Shown here one piece after another: positions 54,773-64,000 of a stretch of 64,000 bases of DNA; positions within the stretch are counted from its first letter, which is position 1; every line of letters starts with the position of its first letter. The position numbers and the translations under genes were made by a program. Under the pieces are notes generated by a model. The model was not told the DNA's origin. It saw only the letters and a list, made by a program, of their open reading frames with translations, and did no database searches. The DNA is from Mycobacterium sp. Aquia_216 (GTDB lineage Bacteria; Actinomycetota; Actinomycetes; Mycobacteriales; Mycobacteriaceae), in contig NZ_CP113529.1 in the NCBI RefSeq assembly GCF_026723865.1, forward strand, positions 2,356,001-2,420,000, written 5' to 3'.

Positions 54773-55455
54773 CCGCAGACATGCTGGTGTCGTCGGTGTT
54801 GCCGGCGACCTTGGAGATGGCGCAGTCGATGGCGTATTCGGAGGTGTACTCCGATCCGCCCGGCCTGGCCCCGTTGCCGGAGGAAGAGCCGCTGATCGCC
54901 AAGTCGGTCGCCAAGCGGCGCAACGAGTTCATCACCGTCCGGTACTGCGCCCGGGTCGCGCTGGGTGAGCTGGGACTGCCACCGGTGCCGATCCTCAAGG
55001 GCGACAAGGGAGAACCCTGCTGGCCCGACGGCGTGGTCGGCAGCCTGACCCACTGCGCCGGGTATCGCGGTGCGGTGGTGGGGCGCAGTGCCGCGGTGCG
55101 CTCGGTGGGGATCGATGCCGAACCGCACGACGTGTTGCCGGACGGCGTCCTGGATGCGATCAGCCTGCCGCAGGAACGCACCGAAATCCCGCAGGCAATG
55201 CCCGACGGTCTGCATTGGGACCGAATCTTGTTCTGCGCCAAGGAGGCAACGTACAAGGCGTGGTTCCCGCTGACCAAGAGATGGCTGGGTTTCGAAGACG
55301 CCCACATCACCTTCGAGGCCGACGGCCCGGCGGGCGGCGGGTTCGTGTCGCGGATCCTGATCGATCCGGAGGCGCTGTCGGGTCCGCCGCTGACCACGCT
55401 GCGGGGCCGCTGGGCGGTCGACCGCGGACTCGTGCTGACCGCGATCGTCCTATGA
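54769..55455 (+). CDS. pptT: 4'-phosphopantetheinyl transferase PptT
   Basis: This 228-residue Sfp-type enzyme activates acyl and peptidyl carrier proteins of type I polyketide and non-ribosomal pathways (mycolates, siderophores). Typical motifs are [26 protein letters not shown] (Mg-binding Asp) and [15 protein letters not shown] (Mg-binding Glu). Its start and stop overlap the phosphoesterase and truB genes by 4 nt, so the three form one coupled operon. Confidence 0.96.
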   Translation: MTADMLVSSVLPATLEMAQSMAYSEVYSDPPGLAPLPEEEPLIAKSVAKRRNEFITVRYCARVALGELGLPPVPILKGDKGEPCWPDGVVGSLTHCAGYRGAVVGRSAAVRSVGIDAEPHDVLPDGVLDAISLPQERTEIPQAMPDGLHWDRILFCAKEATYKAWFPLTKRWLGFEDAHITFEADGPAGGGFVSRILIDPEALSGPPLTTLRGRWAVDRGLVLTAIVL

Positions 55456-56360
55456 CCCGCGGCCCCGGCCGGCCGGGATTGGTCGTCGTCGACAAGCCGG
55501 CCGGAATGACCAGTCACGATGTGGTGGGGCGTTGCCGCCGGATCTTTTCCACCCGCAAGGTCGGCCACGCCGGCACGCTGGATCCGATGGCCACCGGCGT
55601 CCTGGTGATCGGGATCGACCGCGCCACCAAGATCCTGGGCCTGTTGACGGCATCCTCGAAGTCGTATGCCGCTACCATCCGGCTGGGGCAGACCACCTCC
55701 ACCGAGGACGCCGAAGGCGTACTGCTGCAAAGCATCTCGGCCGAACATCTGACGGATGACGCGATCGCGGCCGCGGTTGCCGGGCTGCGCGGCGATATCG
55801 ACCAGGTGCCGTCGTCGGTCAGCGCGATCAAGGTCGGTGGCCGACGCGCCTATCAATTGGTCCGCGACGGCGAAGCCGTCGAGCTCAAGGCCCGTCCGGT
55901 ACGCATCGACCGCTTCGAGGTGGCGGCGACCCGGCGCTCCGGCGCTGTCATCGACCTCGACGTCGACGTCGACTGCTCGGCGGGAACCTACATTCGCGCA
56001 CTGGCCCGCGATCTCGGATCCGCGCTCGGGGTGGGCGGGCATCTGACGTCGTTGCGGCGCACCCGCGTCGGTCGCTTCGAGTTGGACCAGGCGCGTTCAC
56101 TCGACGAGCTGGCCGAACAGCCGCGGCTGAACTGGACGCTGGACGAGGCGTGCCTGCTGATGTTTCCGCGTCGCGTGCTGACCGCGGCGGAGGTCGAGGC
56201 GACCAGCCATGGCCGGTCGTTGTCGCCGGCCGGTATCGACGGTGTCTATGCCGCCGGCACCGAGGACGGCCGGGTGATCGCGCTGCTGCACGACGAGGGT
56301 TCGCGGACTAAGTCGGTGGTGGTGTTGCGCCCCGCGACGATGCAGGACTGGACGTCCTGA
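55452..56360 (+). CDS. truB: tRNA pseudouridine synthase B
   Basis: This 302-residue enzyme modifies U55 in the T-loop of tRNAs. The N-terminal [17 protein letters not shown] is followed by the catalytic [14 protein letters not shown] (the Asp is the nucleophile) and [14 protein letters not shown]-terminal PUA-like domain ends in [13 protein letters not shown] sequence. Length is typical. A dispersed repeat follows its stop. Confidence 0.96.
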   Translation: MTRGPGRPGLVVVDKPAGMTSHDVVGRCRRIFSTRKVGHAGTLDPMATGVLVIGIDRATKILGLLTASSKSYAATIRLGQTTSTEDAEGVLLQSISAEHLTDDAIAAAVAGLRGDIDQVPSSVSAIKVGGRRAYQLVRDGEAVELKARPVRIDRFEVAATRRSGAVIDLDVDVDCSAGTYIRALARDLGSALGVGGHLTSLRRTRVGRFELDQARSLDELAEQPRLNWTLDEACLLMFPRRVLTAAEVEATSHGRSLSPAGIDGVYAAGTEDGRVIALLHDEGSRTKSVVVLRPATMQDWTS

Positions 56361-56390
56361 GGTGGGGGCACCTCCCGCTTGCGGGGGAGA
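56361..56390. repeat. Dispersed intergenic repeat GGTGGGGGCACCTCCCGC, copy 2
   Basis: This second copy of the element at 20759-20780, with one extra G, has a longer hairpin: CTCCCGC-TT-GCGGGGG (one G-T wobble). It starts right after the truB stop and could terminate or process the operon transcript. Confidence 0.7.
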
Positions 56391-56435
56391 GTGGGGCAAT
56401 CGGATCTAGTCCCGCGACGCTCTAGTCAGTCCGCG

Positions 56436-57308
56436 TCAGAGCCGGCTGAGCAGCTCCGCCTTTTTCGTCGCGAACTCCTCGTCGGAGAGGATGCCCCGCT
56501 GATGCAACCCGGCGAGCGATTCGATGGCCGCCACGATGGCCGCGGCATCCCCGGAGGCGCCGGCGCCGGGTGTGGCCGGCGACGTCTCGGGAGTGGCCGG
56601 CGTCGTCTCGGGTGCGGACCGCGGTGGCGGGGTCGATTGGTACTGCGACTGGTGCTGCGGGGCACGTGGCGTCGCAGGGACGGGTGGTGGTGCCGCGGCT
56701 TCGGGGGCCGGCTGGGCGCCGAGGTCACGCAGCGTCGAGACGCCGAAGGTGCCCAACTGGCTGGTGAAGATCACCGAGCCGTAACCGCCGCCCTGCTGCT
56801 GCTGCACGCCGCCGATGTGGTGCTCACCGGTATCGAAAATTCTTGTCACACCGCCGATCTGGATCGCCAGTCGCCGGGTGCCGGGAAAAAACGCGTAGCG
56901 CACGTCGTTCTGCCCGCCCGCCGAGCTGGGCACGCCGAGGTCGGCGGGCCACCAGTTGTTCGAACCGAACAACCCCGCCTCAGTGGGCGCGGTCGAGGGT
57001 GGAAACACCGCGGTGGTGGAAAGCAGCTGAGCCAGCTCGTTGCACAGCGCATCGACGCGGGCCTTGAGCGCATTGTCGAACATGTTGCCGACCATCGTCA
57101 TCCCGCCCCGCATCCATTGCCCGCTGCCGCCGAGCTCGGGAATCGAGAACTGGGCCATGGAGCCGCCGCCGGCACGCAGCGCGACCAGCATGGACAGCAC
57201 CGCTTCTTGAGAGAGCCCATGGCGCTGCGCGATCTCGGCGATGGCGCTGGCGGCTTCGGGGGTAACCGTTGCCTTCATAGTCGTGAGTCTTTCGTCGTCG
57301 GTCTTCAT
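56436..57308 (-). CDS. SHOCT-domain protein
   Basis: This protein of about 290 residues has a helical N-terminus (ATVTPEAASAIAEIAQRHGLSQEAVLSML), a central region with Trp/Gly motifs, a long Pro/Thr/Ala-rich linker and a C-terminal SHOCT module (IESLAGLHQRGILSDEEFATKKAELLSRL split over two halves). SHOCT domains are short oligomerisation motifs. ATG 57308 is 4 nt after a TACGCT element; internal ATG 57278 (MKATVTPEA) is also plausible. The function is unknown. Confidence 0.75.
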   Translation of the reverse strand: MKTDDERLTTMKATVTPEAASAIAEIAQRHGLSQEAVLSMLVALRAGGGSMAQFSIPELGGSGQWMRGGMTMVGNMFDNALKARVDALCNELAQLLSTTAVFPPSTAPTEAGLFGSNNWWPADLGVPSSAGGQNDVRYAFFPGTRRLAIQIGGVTRIFDTGEHHIGGVQQQQGGGYGSVIFTSQLGTFGVSTLRDLGAQPAPEAAAPPPVPATPRAPQHQSQYQSTPPPRSAPETTPATPETSPATPGAGASGDAAAIVAAIESLAGLHQRGILSDEEFATKKAELLSRL

Positions 57309-57312
57309 TCCG

Positions 57313-57318
57313 AGCGTA
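57313..57318 (-). promoter_or_regulatory. -10 element TACGCT for the SHOCT gene
   Basis: TACGCT on the minus strand is 4 nt before the ATG at 57308, consistent with leaderless transcription. Confidence 0.4.
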
Positions 57319-57444
57319 CGCAAACCCGCGGCGGATGAGCAGGGGATGACCGAGCCGCGGGCGGGGTTCCAGCCGGTAGCTGCGCACGGTTAAGCTGCCG
57401 ACTAGACGGGTGTCAACAACCCTCGGGTCCGGAAGGGGCGCGCT

Positions 57445-58635
57445 ATGTCCAACAAGGTTTATGTCGTCGGCGTCGGCATGACGAAATTCGAGAAACCGGG
57501 CCGTCGCGAGGGCTGGGACTACCCGGACATGGCGCGAGAATCGGGAACCAACGCGCTGGCCGACGCCGGCATCGACTACAGCGAAATCGAGCAGGGCTAC
57601 GTCGGCTATGTCTACGGCGAGTCGACAGCGGGGCAGCGCGCGCTCTACGAACTCGGCCTGACCGGCATTCCGATCGTCAATGTCAACAACAACTGTTCGA
57701 CCGGCTCCACCGCCTTGTTCATGGCGGCGCAGGCGATCCGTGGCGGGTTGGCCGACTGCGCGATCGCGCTGGGGTTCGAGAAGATGAAGCCCGGATCGCT
57801 TGCGGCAACCTACGAAGACCGCACCAACCCGATGGACAAGCACGTCAAGGCGATGGCCGAGATCAGCGAGTTCGCCTTCCCGGTGGCGCCCTGGATGTTC
57901 GGAGCGGCGGGGCGCGAGCACATGCAGCAGTACGGCTCGACCGCCGAGCACTTCGCCAAGATCGGCTACAAGAACCACAAGCATTCGGTGAACAACCCGT
58001 TCGCGCAGTTCCAGGAGGAGTACACCCTCGACGACATCCTGGGCGCGAAGATGATCTACGACCCGCTGACCAAGCTGCAGTGCTCGCCGACGTCGGACGG
58101 CTCGGGCGCGGCGATCCTGGCCTCGGAGGGGTTCGTCGACCGCCACGGGCTGGCAGGTCAGGCGGTGGAGATCGTCGGCCAGGCGATGACGACCGACTTC
58201 AAGTCCACCTTCGACGGCACCGCCAAGGGCCTCATCGGACACGACATGAATGTGCAAGCAGCCCAACGGGTTTACGACCAGTCCGGTCTGGGTCCGGAAG
58301 ACTTTCAGGTGATCGAGCTGCACGACTGCTTCTCGGCCAACGAGCTGCTGCTCTACGAAGCCCTCGGCCTGTGCGCGGCGGGCGAGGCGCCCAAGCTGAT
58401 CGACAACGGCGACACCACCTACGGCGGACGCTGGGTGGTCAACCCGTCCGGCGGGCTGATCTCGAAGGGGCACCCGCTGGGTGCGACCGGGTTGGCGCAG
58501 TGCGCCGAACTGAACTGGCAGCTGCGGGGCCAGGCCGACAAGCGTCAGGTCGACAACGTCACCGCCGCACTGCAGCACAACATCGGGCTGGGTGGAGCGG
58601 CTGTGGTCACCGCGTACCAACGGGCCGAGCGCTGA
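57445..58635 (+). CDS. ltp1: Lipid-transfer protein / thiolase-like Ltp1
   Basis: This 396-residue SCP-x-type thiolase homologue has the acyl-accepting Cys in [18 protein letters not shown] and the C-terminal [21 protein letters not shown]. It probably performs the thiolytic or aldol step in lipid or sterol side-chain metabolism. ATG 57445 follows GGAAGGGGC. A TAAGCT at 57391 is a candidate -10. It is followed after 24 nt by fadE21 (as in Rv2790c-Rv2789c), supporting a shared beta-oxidation-type role. Confidence 0.9.
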   Translation: MSNKVYVVGVGMTKFEKPGRREGWDYPDMARESGTNALADAGIDYSEIEQGYVGYVYGESTAGQRALYELGLTGIPIVNVNNNCSTGSTALFMAAQAIRGGLADCAIALGFEKMKPGSLAATYEDRTNPMDKHVKAMAEISEFAFPVAPWMFGAAGREHMQQYGSTAEHFAKIGYKNHKHSVNNPFAQFQEEYTLDDILGAKMIYDPLTKLQCSPTSDGSGAAILASEGFVDRHGLAGQAVEIVGQAMTTDFKSTFDGTAKGLIGHDMNVQAAQRVYDQSGLGPEDFQVIELHDCFSANELLLYEALGLCAAGEAPKLIDNGDTTYGGRWVVNPSGGLISKGHPLGATGLAQCAELNWQLRGQADKRQVDNVTAALQHNIGLGGAAVVTAYQRAER

Positions 58636-58659
58636 GCGGCGCGCGGCCGGGGGGACACC

Positions 58660-59916
58660 ATGATCGAGTGGTCTGACACCGATGTGATGATGCGGGATGC
58701 CGTTCGGCAGTTCGTGGACAAGGAGATCCGCCCGCATCTGGACGAACTGGAAACCGGTGCGCTGTCGCCCTATCCGATCGCCCGCAGGTTTTTCAGCCAG
58801 TTCGGCCTCGATGCCATGGCCGCCGAGTCCGTCAAGAAGATGCTGGACCGTGAGCGCGCCAAGCAGAATGGCGAACCCAAGGGTGAAAAGCCGGACAGCG
58901 CAGACGATTCCGGCGGCCTAGGTGGTCAGCAGTCGATGGTCGCGGTGCTGGTGTCCGAGATCGCCCGGGTCAGCATCGGGTTGCTGAGTACCGCGTCGGT
59001 CAGCCTCGGCCTGGGCGCGGCGACCATCATGAGCCGCGGCACGCTGGCGCAGAAAGAACGCTGGCTGCCCGAGCTGATGACGCTGGAAAAGATTGCGGCG
59101 TGGGCGATTACCGAGCCGGACTCCGGGTCGGATGCGTTCGGCGGCATGAAGACCACTGTCCGTCGCTCCGGCGACGGAGACGGAGCCTACATTCTCAACG
59201 GGCAGAAGACATTCATCACCAACGGGCCTTACGCCGACGTTCTGGTCGTCTACGCGAAGCTCGACGAGGGCGATTCATCGGATAAGCGGAACCGCCCGGT
59301 GCTGGTTTTCGTACTCGACTCGGGGATGGAAGGCCTGACGCAGGGCAAGCCGTTCAAGAAGATGGGCATGATGTCGTCGCCGACCGGCGAATTGTTCTTC
59401 GACAACGTGCGGCTGAGCCCGGACCGGCTGCTCGGCGAAAGCGAACAGCCCGCCGGCGGAGACGGCCGCGACAGCGCTCGCGACAATTTCGCCGCTGAGC
59501 GGATCGGAATCGCGATGATGGCGCTGGGCATCATCGACGAATGCCACCGGCTCTGCGTGGATTACGCGAAGAACCGCACGCTGTGGGGCAAGAACATCGG
59601 TCAGTTCCAGCTGATCCAGCTCAAGCTGGCGAAAATGGAAATCGCCCGGATGAACGTGCAGAACATGGTGTTCATGACCATCGAGCGCCAGCAGGCCGGT
59701 AAACCGCTGACGCTGGCCGAAGCGTCGGCCGTCAAGCTGTACTCGTCCGAGACGGCCACCGAGGTGGCGATGGAGGCCGTGCAGTTGTTCGGCGGCAACG
59801 GCTATATGGCCGAATACCGGGTCGAGCAGCTGGCGCGCGATGCGAAGTCGCTGATGATCTACGCCGGCAGCAACGAGGTCCAGGTCACCCACATCGCCAA
59901 GGGCCTGCTGAGCTAG
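58660..59916 (+). CDS. fadE21: Acyl-CoA dehydrogenase FadE21
   Basis: This 418-residue FAD enzyme has ITEPDSGSDAFGGMKTTV and LFFDNVRLSPDRLLG. The MCAD-type catalytic Glu position reads IYAGSNE (Ala instead of Glu), whereas the other helix carries AERIGIAMMALG, the position used as base by isovaleryl-CoA dehydrogenase, so a branched- or long-chain-type arrangement is likely. A loop at residues about 65-90 (KQNGEPKGEKPDSADDSG) is an insertion. Its stop overlaps the convergent sirR by 4 nt. Confidence 0.9.
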   Translation: MIEWSDTDVMMRDAVRQFVDKEIRPHLDELETGALSPYPIARRFFSQFGLDAMAAESVKKMLDRERAKQNGEPKGEKPDSADDSGGLGGQQSMVAVLVSEIARVSIGLLSTASVSLGLGAATIMSRGTLAQKERWLPELMTLEKIAAWAITEPDSGSDAFGGMKTTVRRSGDGDGAYILNGQKTFITNGPYADVLVVYAKLDEGDSSDKRNRPVLVFVLDSGMEGLTQGKPFKKMGMMSSPTGELFFDNVRLSPDRLLGESEQPAGGDGRDSARDNFAAERIGIAMMALGIIDECHRLCVDYAKNRTLWGKNIGQFQLIQLKLAKMEIARMNVQNMVFMTIERQQAGKPLTLAEASAVKLYSSETATEVAMEAVQLFGGNGYMAEYRVEQLARDAKSLMIYAGSNEVQVTHIAKGLLS

Positions 59917-60605
59917 GCGACGACCCAGATCGCCCGGGCGGCCGGACTGCCCAGGTCGACGGTGTTCTCGACACCGTCTGCCGCCTCGATCGCGACCGAG
60001 ATCATGCCGGCGAACTCGCGGCGGGTTGCGACCCGCAACCGCGAGTCGAGGTTGATCCCGACGCTGGCGAAATACCGCAGCATCTCGGGGTCCTTGTCGG
60101 ATATGCGGGCCACCGTCGCGATTTCACCCTCGCTACACGCCCACAGCTGGCGCGCCGGCGGGGTGGGCACCTGTCCGTCGGAGGCCGGGATCGGGTCACC
60201 GTGCGGGTCACGCTGCGGGAACCCCAGTTTGGCGTCGATGCGGGCCACCAGCCGATCCGACACCGCGTGCTCGAGCACTTCGGCCTCGTCGTGCACCTCG
60301 TCCCAGCCGTAGCCGAGTTCGTTGACCAGGAAGGTCTCCAGCAGCCGGTGCCGGCGAACCACCCCTAAGGCCGCCCGCCGGCCCGCTTCGGTCAGGGTCA
60401 CCGCGCCGTACTTCGCATGGTCGACCAGCCCCTGCTCGGCGAGTTTGCGGATCGACTCCGAGGCAGTGCTGGCCGACACCCCGATCCGGTCGGCCAGCAT
60501 TTTGGTGCTGACCTTTTCCACCGACCACTCTTGGGCATTCCAGATGACCTTGAGATAGTCCTGGCCGACCGCGGTGAGACCGCCAGCCTCGTCGTCAGCC
60601 CTCAC
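59913..60605 (-). CDS. sirR: DtxR/MntR-family metalloregulator SirR
   Basis: This 230-residue regulator has an N-terminal HTH (DRIGVSASTASESIRKLAEQGLVDHA), the DtxR dimerisation/metal region (HRLLETFLVNELGYGWDEVHDEAEVLEHAVSD) and a C-terminal FeoA/SH3-like domain. The metal is Fe(II) or Mn(II), not settled by sequence. The GTG at 60605 is 8 nt after TAAACT, a leaderless start. Confidence 0.88.
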   Translation of the reverse strand: MRADDEAGGLTAVGQDYLKVIWNAQEWSVEKVSTKMLADRIGVSASTASESIRKLAEQGLVDHAKYGAVTLTEAGRRAALGVVRRHRLLETFLVNELGYGWDEVHDEAEVLEHAVSDRLVARIDAKLGFPQRDPHGDPIPASDGQVPTPPARQLWACSEGEIATVARISDKDPEMLRYFASVGINLDSRLRVATRREFAGMISVAIEAADGVENTVDLGSPAARAIWVVA

Positions 60606-60613
60606 AAGCGGAA

Positions 60614-60619
60614 AGTTTA
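60614..60619 (-). promoter_or_regulatory. -10 element TAAACT for sirR (leaderless)
   Basis: TAAACT on the minus strand lies 8 nt before the sirR GTG. Confidence 0.5.
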
Positions 60620-60735
60620 GGCACTCTACGTCTGGTGTGACGTGCTGACCGGCATAGTCGGTGTGGTTATCGCGAAACGCCCACGCCGGTACAGCGGAAT
60701 CGGGATCCTACGGCGCGTCGGGTCAGTGTGCACCG

Positions 60736-60741
60736 TAGGCT
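60736..60741 (+). promoter_or_regulatory. -10 element TAGGCT for ribF (leaderless)
   Basis: TAGGCT lies 7 nt before the GTG at 60749, the start used for RibF. Confidence 0.55.
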
Positions 60742-60748
60742 TGCGGTC

Positions 60749-61720
60749 GTGCAGCGGTGGCGCGGCCAAGACGAGATCCCCACTGACTGGGGCAGATGCG
60801 TGCTCACGATCGGCGTGTTCGACGGCGTACACCGCGGTCATGCCGAATTGATTGCGCACGCGGTGAAAGCAGGGCGGGCACGCAACGTGCCGGCCGTGCT
60901 GATGACGTTCGATCCGCACCCGATGGAAGTGGTCTATCCGGGCAGTCACCCGGCGCAGCTGACCACCCTGACGCGGCGCGCCGAGCTCGTCGAGGAGCTG
61001 GGTGTCGACGTCTTCCTGGTGATGCCGTTCACCACCGATTTCATGAAGCTCACACCGGAGCGCTACGTCCACGAGCTGCTGGTGGAGAACCTGCACGTCG
61101 TCGAGGTGGTGGTGGGGGAGAACTTCACCTTCGGCAAGAAGGCGCTGGGCAACGTCGGCACCCTGCGCAAGGCCGGTGAGCGGTTTGGATTCGCCGTCGA
61201 GTCGATGTCGCTGCTGTCCGAGCACCTCAGCAACGAGACGGTGACGTTCTCGTCGACCTACATCCGCTCCTGTGTGGATGCCGGTGACATGGTGGCGGCC
61301 ACGGAGGCGCTGGGCCGCCCGCACCGCGTGGAAGGCGTCGTAGTCCGCGGGCACGGGCGCGGCGTCGAATTGGGTTACCCCACCGCCAATGTGGCACCGC
61401 CGATGTACTCGGCCATCCCGGCCGACGGTGTGTACGCCGCGTGGTTCACCGTGCTCGGACACGGACCGGCTACCGGGACCGTTGTCCCGGGGGAGCGCTA
61501 CCAGGCCGCCGTCTCCGTCGGCACCAACCCGACGTTCTCCGGACGGACCCGCACCGTCGAAGCCTTCGTCCTCGATACGACGGCCGACCTGTACGGACAG
61601 CATGTCGCCCTGGACTTCGTCGCCCGCATCCGCGGACAGCAGAAGTTCGACTCGGTGAAAGAACTGGTGGACGCGATCGGTGTCGACACCGATCGCACGC
61701 GTTCGCTGCTCTCCGACTGA
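60749..61720 (+). CDS. ribF: Bifunctional riboflavin kinase/FAD synthetase
   Basis: This 323-residue enzyme makes FMN and FAD. The N-terminal nucleotidyltransferase domain has GVFDGVHRGHAELI and LMTFDPHP and VGENFTFGKKALG; the C-terminal kinase domain has GHGRGVELGYPTANV and SVGTNPTF. GTG 60749 (VQRWRGQDEIP) matches the mycobacterial start; a GTG 21 nt earlier is in frame but upstream of the likely transcription start. Confidence 0.95.
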   Translation: MQRWRGQDEIPTDWGRCVLTIGVFDGVHRGHAELIAHAVKAGRARNVPAVLMTFDPHPMEVVYPGSHPAQLTTLTRRAELVEELGVDVFLVMPFTTDFMKLTPERYVHELLVENLHVVEVVVGENFTFGKKALGNVGTLRKAGERFGFAVESMSLLSEHLSNETVTFSSTYIRSCVDAGDMVAATEALGRPHRVEGVVVRGHGRGVELGYPTANVAPPMYSAIPADGVYAAWFTVLGHGPATGTVVPGERYQAAVSVGTNPTFSGRTRTVEAFVLDTTADLYGQHVALDFVARIRGQQKFDSVKELVDAIGVDTDRTRSLLSD

Positions 61721-61777
61721 CCCCCTGTGTCTGGCGGGCGTCCTCGGCATCTGTCCGGACCCATGAGATACCTAATC

Positions 61778-61789
61778 AAGTGGTCACTG
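61778..61789. promoter_or_regulatory. Operator-like motif AAGTGGTCACTG (imperfect copy)
   Basis: This differs from the perfect copy at 61820 at two positions and is exactly 42 bp (four helical turns) upstream of it, in the 182-nt leader of the last PPE gene. Protein binding on one face of the helix is plausible. Confidence 0.5.
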
Positions 61790-61819
61790 TGACTTTTTAA
61801 GTTGCCTGAGCTGTTTAGT

Positions 61820-61831
61820 AAGTGATCACTT
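61820..61831. promoter_or_regulatory. Perfect palindrome AAGTGATCACTT before the last PPE gene
   Basis: This 12-bp perfect palindrome lies in an AT-rich (for this genome) stretch, 72 nt before the PPE start. No known regulator was matched. Confidence 0.55.
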
Positions 61832-61902
61832 TGCATCCGTGTTAGTTTCGCTGCACGGGCTTGTCGTGCTGCCGCTCAACACGTCATTAAAGGGGAGCTG
61901 TC

Positions 61903-64000
61903 GTGGATTTTGGGTTGCTGCCGCCTGAGGTCAATTCCGAGCTCATGTACACCGGTCCCGGGTCGGGGCCGATGCTGGAGGCGGCGGCGAACTGGGAGGC
62001 GGTGGCCGCGCAATTGGAAGCCGCCGCCGCCGGCTACTCCACGCAAGTTTCGGGACTGACCGCCGTGACGTGGGTCGGCCCGGCGTCTTCGTCGATGTCC
62101 GCGGCGGCCGAACCCTATGTGGCGTGGTTAGAGGCCAGCGCCGCCCAGGCCGCCCAAACTTCCGCCCAGGCGTATGCCGCCGCGGCCGCCTACGAGGCAG
62201 CATTCGCCATGACGGTGCCCCCGCCCCTCATCGCGGCCAACCGCGTGCAGTTGGCGGCGTTGGTCGCCACGAATTTCTTCGGACAGAACACCTCGGCGAT
62301 CGCGGCCACCGAGGCCGAGTACATGGAGATGTGGACCCAAGATGCCACCGCCATGTACGGCTATGCCGTTGACGCCTCTGCCGCAGGCACTTTGAGCGCC
62401 TATGACGAACCGCCGCAGACCACCAACGAAGCCGGCCAGGACGCCCAGTCCCGAGCGGTCGCTCAAAGTGCGGCCAACACGGCGAAGGCCGAAACCCAAA
62501 ACTTGACTCAGCTGGCGCAGCCGGCTGCCAACGGCGGAACCGTCGACGCCGGGGGCAACCTCACCATCGGCTCCGGCCAGACCGTGACCATCGCTCCGGG
62601 CCAAACCGTCACCGTCGGCCCCGGCGGGACCTACACCTCCGTCACGGTCGGCTTCGGCGGGACCCTTTCCAACGGCGGCACCCTCACTGTCGATACCGGC
62701 GGCACCCTCACCGTCGAAACCGGCGGCATCCTGACCAACACCGGTACCCTCACCGTCAACACTGGCGGCACGCTTGCCAACGCCGGCACCCTCACGAACG
62801 CCGGCACCCTCACCGTCAACACCGGCGGCGTCCTCACCAACGCCGGCACCCTCACCATCCCTACTGGCGGCACACTTACCAATGGCGGCACCCTCACCGT
62901 CACTGGTCCAGGCACACTTACCAATGGCGGCACCCTCACCAACGGCGGCACTCTCAACCTCAATGGCGGCAGCCTCACGGTCAGCGCCGACGGCACTCTT
63001 TCCAATGGGGGCATCCTCACTGCCGACGGAGGCAGCACCCTCACCGTCAGCCCCGACGGCGCCCTGACCAACAGCGGAACCCTCACCGTCACTAATGGCG
63101 CCACCGCCACCAACGGCGGCACCTTCACCAACGGCGGGACCCTCACCGTCAGCAGTGGTAGCACCTTCACCAACGACGGCGCACTGACCGTCAACGACGG
63201 CGGCTCCATCACGCTCACCAACAATGGCACCCTCGCAAACGCCGGCGCCCTTAGCAACAACGGCACTATCAACGTCAACGTCGCGAGCGCCGTCACGGTC
63301 GGTCCCGACGGCACCCTCAACGACGCCGGCACTATCAACATCAGTGCCACCAGCCACCTCACCGTCAACACCGGCGGTGCCCTCAACGTCAACGGCGGCA
63401 CCCTCACCATCAGCAACAACGCCACCCTCACCGACGCCGGCACGCTGAACGTCAACGGCGGCGTCCTCAATGACTACGGCACCCTCAATGTCCCAGCCAG
63501 CGGCACCCTTAACGACGCGGGCACCATCAACGTCTTCAATGGCACCGCCGCCAATCCGGCCGGCGGCGTCCTCACCGATACCGGTACCCTGAACGTCCAA
63601 TCCGGCGGCACTCTCAACGTCTACCAGGGGACCAGCCCGCTGAACGGCGGCACATTCACCAACCCCGGCACCCTCACCGTTCCCAACGGTGGCGCGCTCA
63701 ATATCGAAGCCGGCGGCACCCTCAACGACGCCGGGACGTTCACGCTCAGTCACGGTGCCTCCCTCACCGATGCCGGCACCCTGAACGTGCAGACCGGCGG
63801 GACTTTCTCCGACGCCGGCACGGTCACGGTTAACGACGGCGGCACCCTGACCATCCAGACTGGCGGCGCACTCACCGACACCGGCGCCCTCAACGTGCAA
63901 ACCGGTGGCACGCTCAACGACGCCGGGACCCTGAGCATCAATCCAGGCGGGACGATCAACGACGCTGGCGCGCTCAACGTGCAATCGGGCGGGACGATCA
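61903..64000 (+). CDS. PPE family protein with long Gly-Thr-Leu repeat C-terminus, 5' part
   Basis: This is open from GTG 61903 to the right edge (at least 699 residues, no stop). The N-terminal PPE domain (about 1-175) starts [20 protein letters not shown], has the WxG element TWVGPASS and [21 protein letters not shown]. After a linker (about 175-215) the rest is a repeat array with units such as [14 protein letters not shown] and [14 protein letters not shown], a 14-residue period in the best-ordered part. This is unlike the NxGxGNxG MPTR repeats of PPE-MPTR proteins and resembles beta-helix repeats of adhesins. AAAGGGGAGC gives a strong ribosome site. Confidence 0.9.
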   Translation, partial: MDFGLLPPEVNSELMYTGPGSGPMLEAAANWEAVAAQLEAAAAGYSTQVSGLTAVTWVGPASSSMSAAAEPYVAWLEASAAQAAQTSAQAYAAAAAYEAAFAMTVPPPLIAANRVQLAALVATNFFGQNTSAIAATEAEYMEMWTQDATAMYGYAVDASAAGTLSAYDEPPQTTNEAGQDAQSRAVAQSAANTAKAETQNLTQLAQPAANGGTVDAGGNLTIGSGQTVTIAPGQTVTVGPGGTYTSVTVGFGGTLSNGGTLTVDTGGTLTVETGGILTNTGTLTVNTGGTLANAGTLTNAGTLTVNTGGVLTNAGTLTIPTGGTLTNGGTLTVTGPGTLTNGGTLTNGGTLNLNGGSLTVSADGTLSNGGILTADGGSTLTVSPDGALTNSGTLTVTNGATATNGGTFTNGGTLTVSSGSTFTNDGALTVNDGGSITLTNNGTLANAGALSNNGTINVNVASAVTVGPDGTLNDAGTINISATSHLTVNTGGALNVNGGTLTISNNATLTDAGTLNVNGGVLNDYGTLNVPASGTLNDAGTINVFNGTAANPAGGVLTDTGTLNVQSGGTLNVYQGTSPLNGGTFTNPGTLTVPNGGALNIEAGGTLNDAGTFTLSHGASLTDAGTLNVQTGGTFSDAGTVTVNDGGTLTIQTGGALTDTGALNVQTGGTLNDAGTLSINPGGTINDAGALNVQSGGTI
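62640..64000 (+). repeat. Degenerate 42-bp coding repeats (NxGTL/GGTL units) in the PPE gene
   Basis: The DNA shows repeated GGCGGCACCCTCACC-like blocks coding [22 protein letters not shown] and QTGGTL units. The period is 42 nt in the last 250 bp and mixed (8-16 residues) earlier, implying repeated duplication and drift. It continues past the window edge. Confidence 0.8.

Noticed and set aside
62128..63984. 618-codon minus-strand open frame with Gly/Glu/Val repeats over the last PPE gene
   Set aside because: The repeat pattern is the complement of the PPE repeat array; the plus-strand frame has a PPE domain and a ribosome site.
62640..64000. Possible CRISPR-like array
   Set aside because: The repeats are coding, degenerate, in frame and without unique spacers.

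Overview
The window is a high-GC mycobacterial chromosome segment. It encodes mycothione reductase, EfpA, PptT, a PE protein, two PPE proteins and an Rv28xx-like gene order (mtr, mqo, cobO/cobB, cysG, efpA, proS, rimP-nusA-ylxR-infB-rbfA-nrnA, echA16, then Rv2795c-pptT-truB, ltp1-fadE21, sirR, ribF). PE/PPE genes point to a slow grower or a close relative. Gene assignments rest on recognised motifs and remembered family sequences; no database search was run.

Left flank (1-24.4 kb): a NiCoT nickel/cobalt transporter runs off the left edge, divergent from a Fur-family regulator, with a Nur-type palindrome between them. Then come mycothione reductase, an alpha/beta hydrolase, malate:quinone oxidoreductase, a GNAT protein, cobalamin genes (chelatase AAA/vWA subunit, cobO, cobB), siroheme synthase cysG, the efflux pump efpA, proS, two small proteins (ferritin-like and Tat lipoprotein), the nusA-infB translation cluster, a secreted protein, echA16 and a PAS protein.

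Central island (about 24.4-50.4 kb): what looks like a complete oxalate catabolism regulon. Two OxlT-like transporters, two formyl-CoA transferase family enzymes and oxalyl-CoA decarboxylase turn oxalate into formate and CO2. An NAD-dependent formate dehydrogenase makes NADH, and its own three-subunit transhydrogenase (pntAa-pntAb-pntB, same operon) can convert this to NADPH. A PanE-like reductase is a candidate oxalyl-CoA reductase giving glyoxylate. Glyoxylate carboligase, hydroxypyruvate isomerase, tartronate semialdehyde reductase, glycerate kinase and a shortened pyruvate kinase carry glyoxylate carbon towards pyruvate. A PE gene is co-transcribed with the pyruvate kinase, and a PPE-SVP gene ends the island. 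Three regulators are present: LysR (next to oxc, with a T-N11-A dyad), GntR/FCD (eight GYATAC-N-GTATRC-like boxes across 26 kb) and IclR (two copies of one 17-bp palindrome in the hyi/glycerate-kinase divergent region). The PPE promoter region carries a GntR box, which suggests that cell-envelope passage of the substrate is part of the regulon.

Right flank (50.4-64 kb): DUF2277 and DUF1802 proteins, a CocE-type hydrolase, a secreted protein, the overlapping phosphoesterase-pptT-truB operon, a SHOCT-domain protein, ltp1-fadE21, sirR and ribF. The window ends inside an unusual PPE gene whose C-terminal part is a long Gly-Thr-Leu-rich repeat array resembling beta-helix adhesin repeats. Many flank genes have a TANNNT -10 element 4-9 nt before a GTG/ATG, as expected for leaderless mycobacterial transcripts. 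No rRNA, tRNA, CRISPR array or insertion sequence was recognised.
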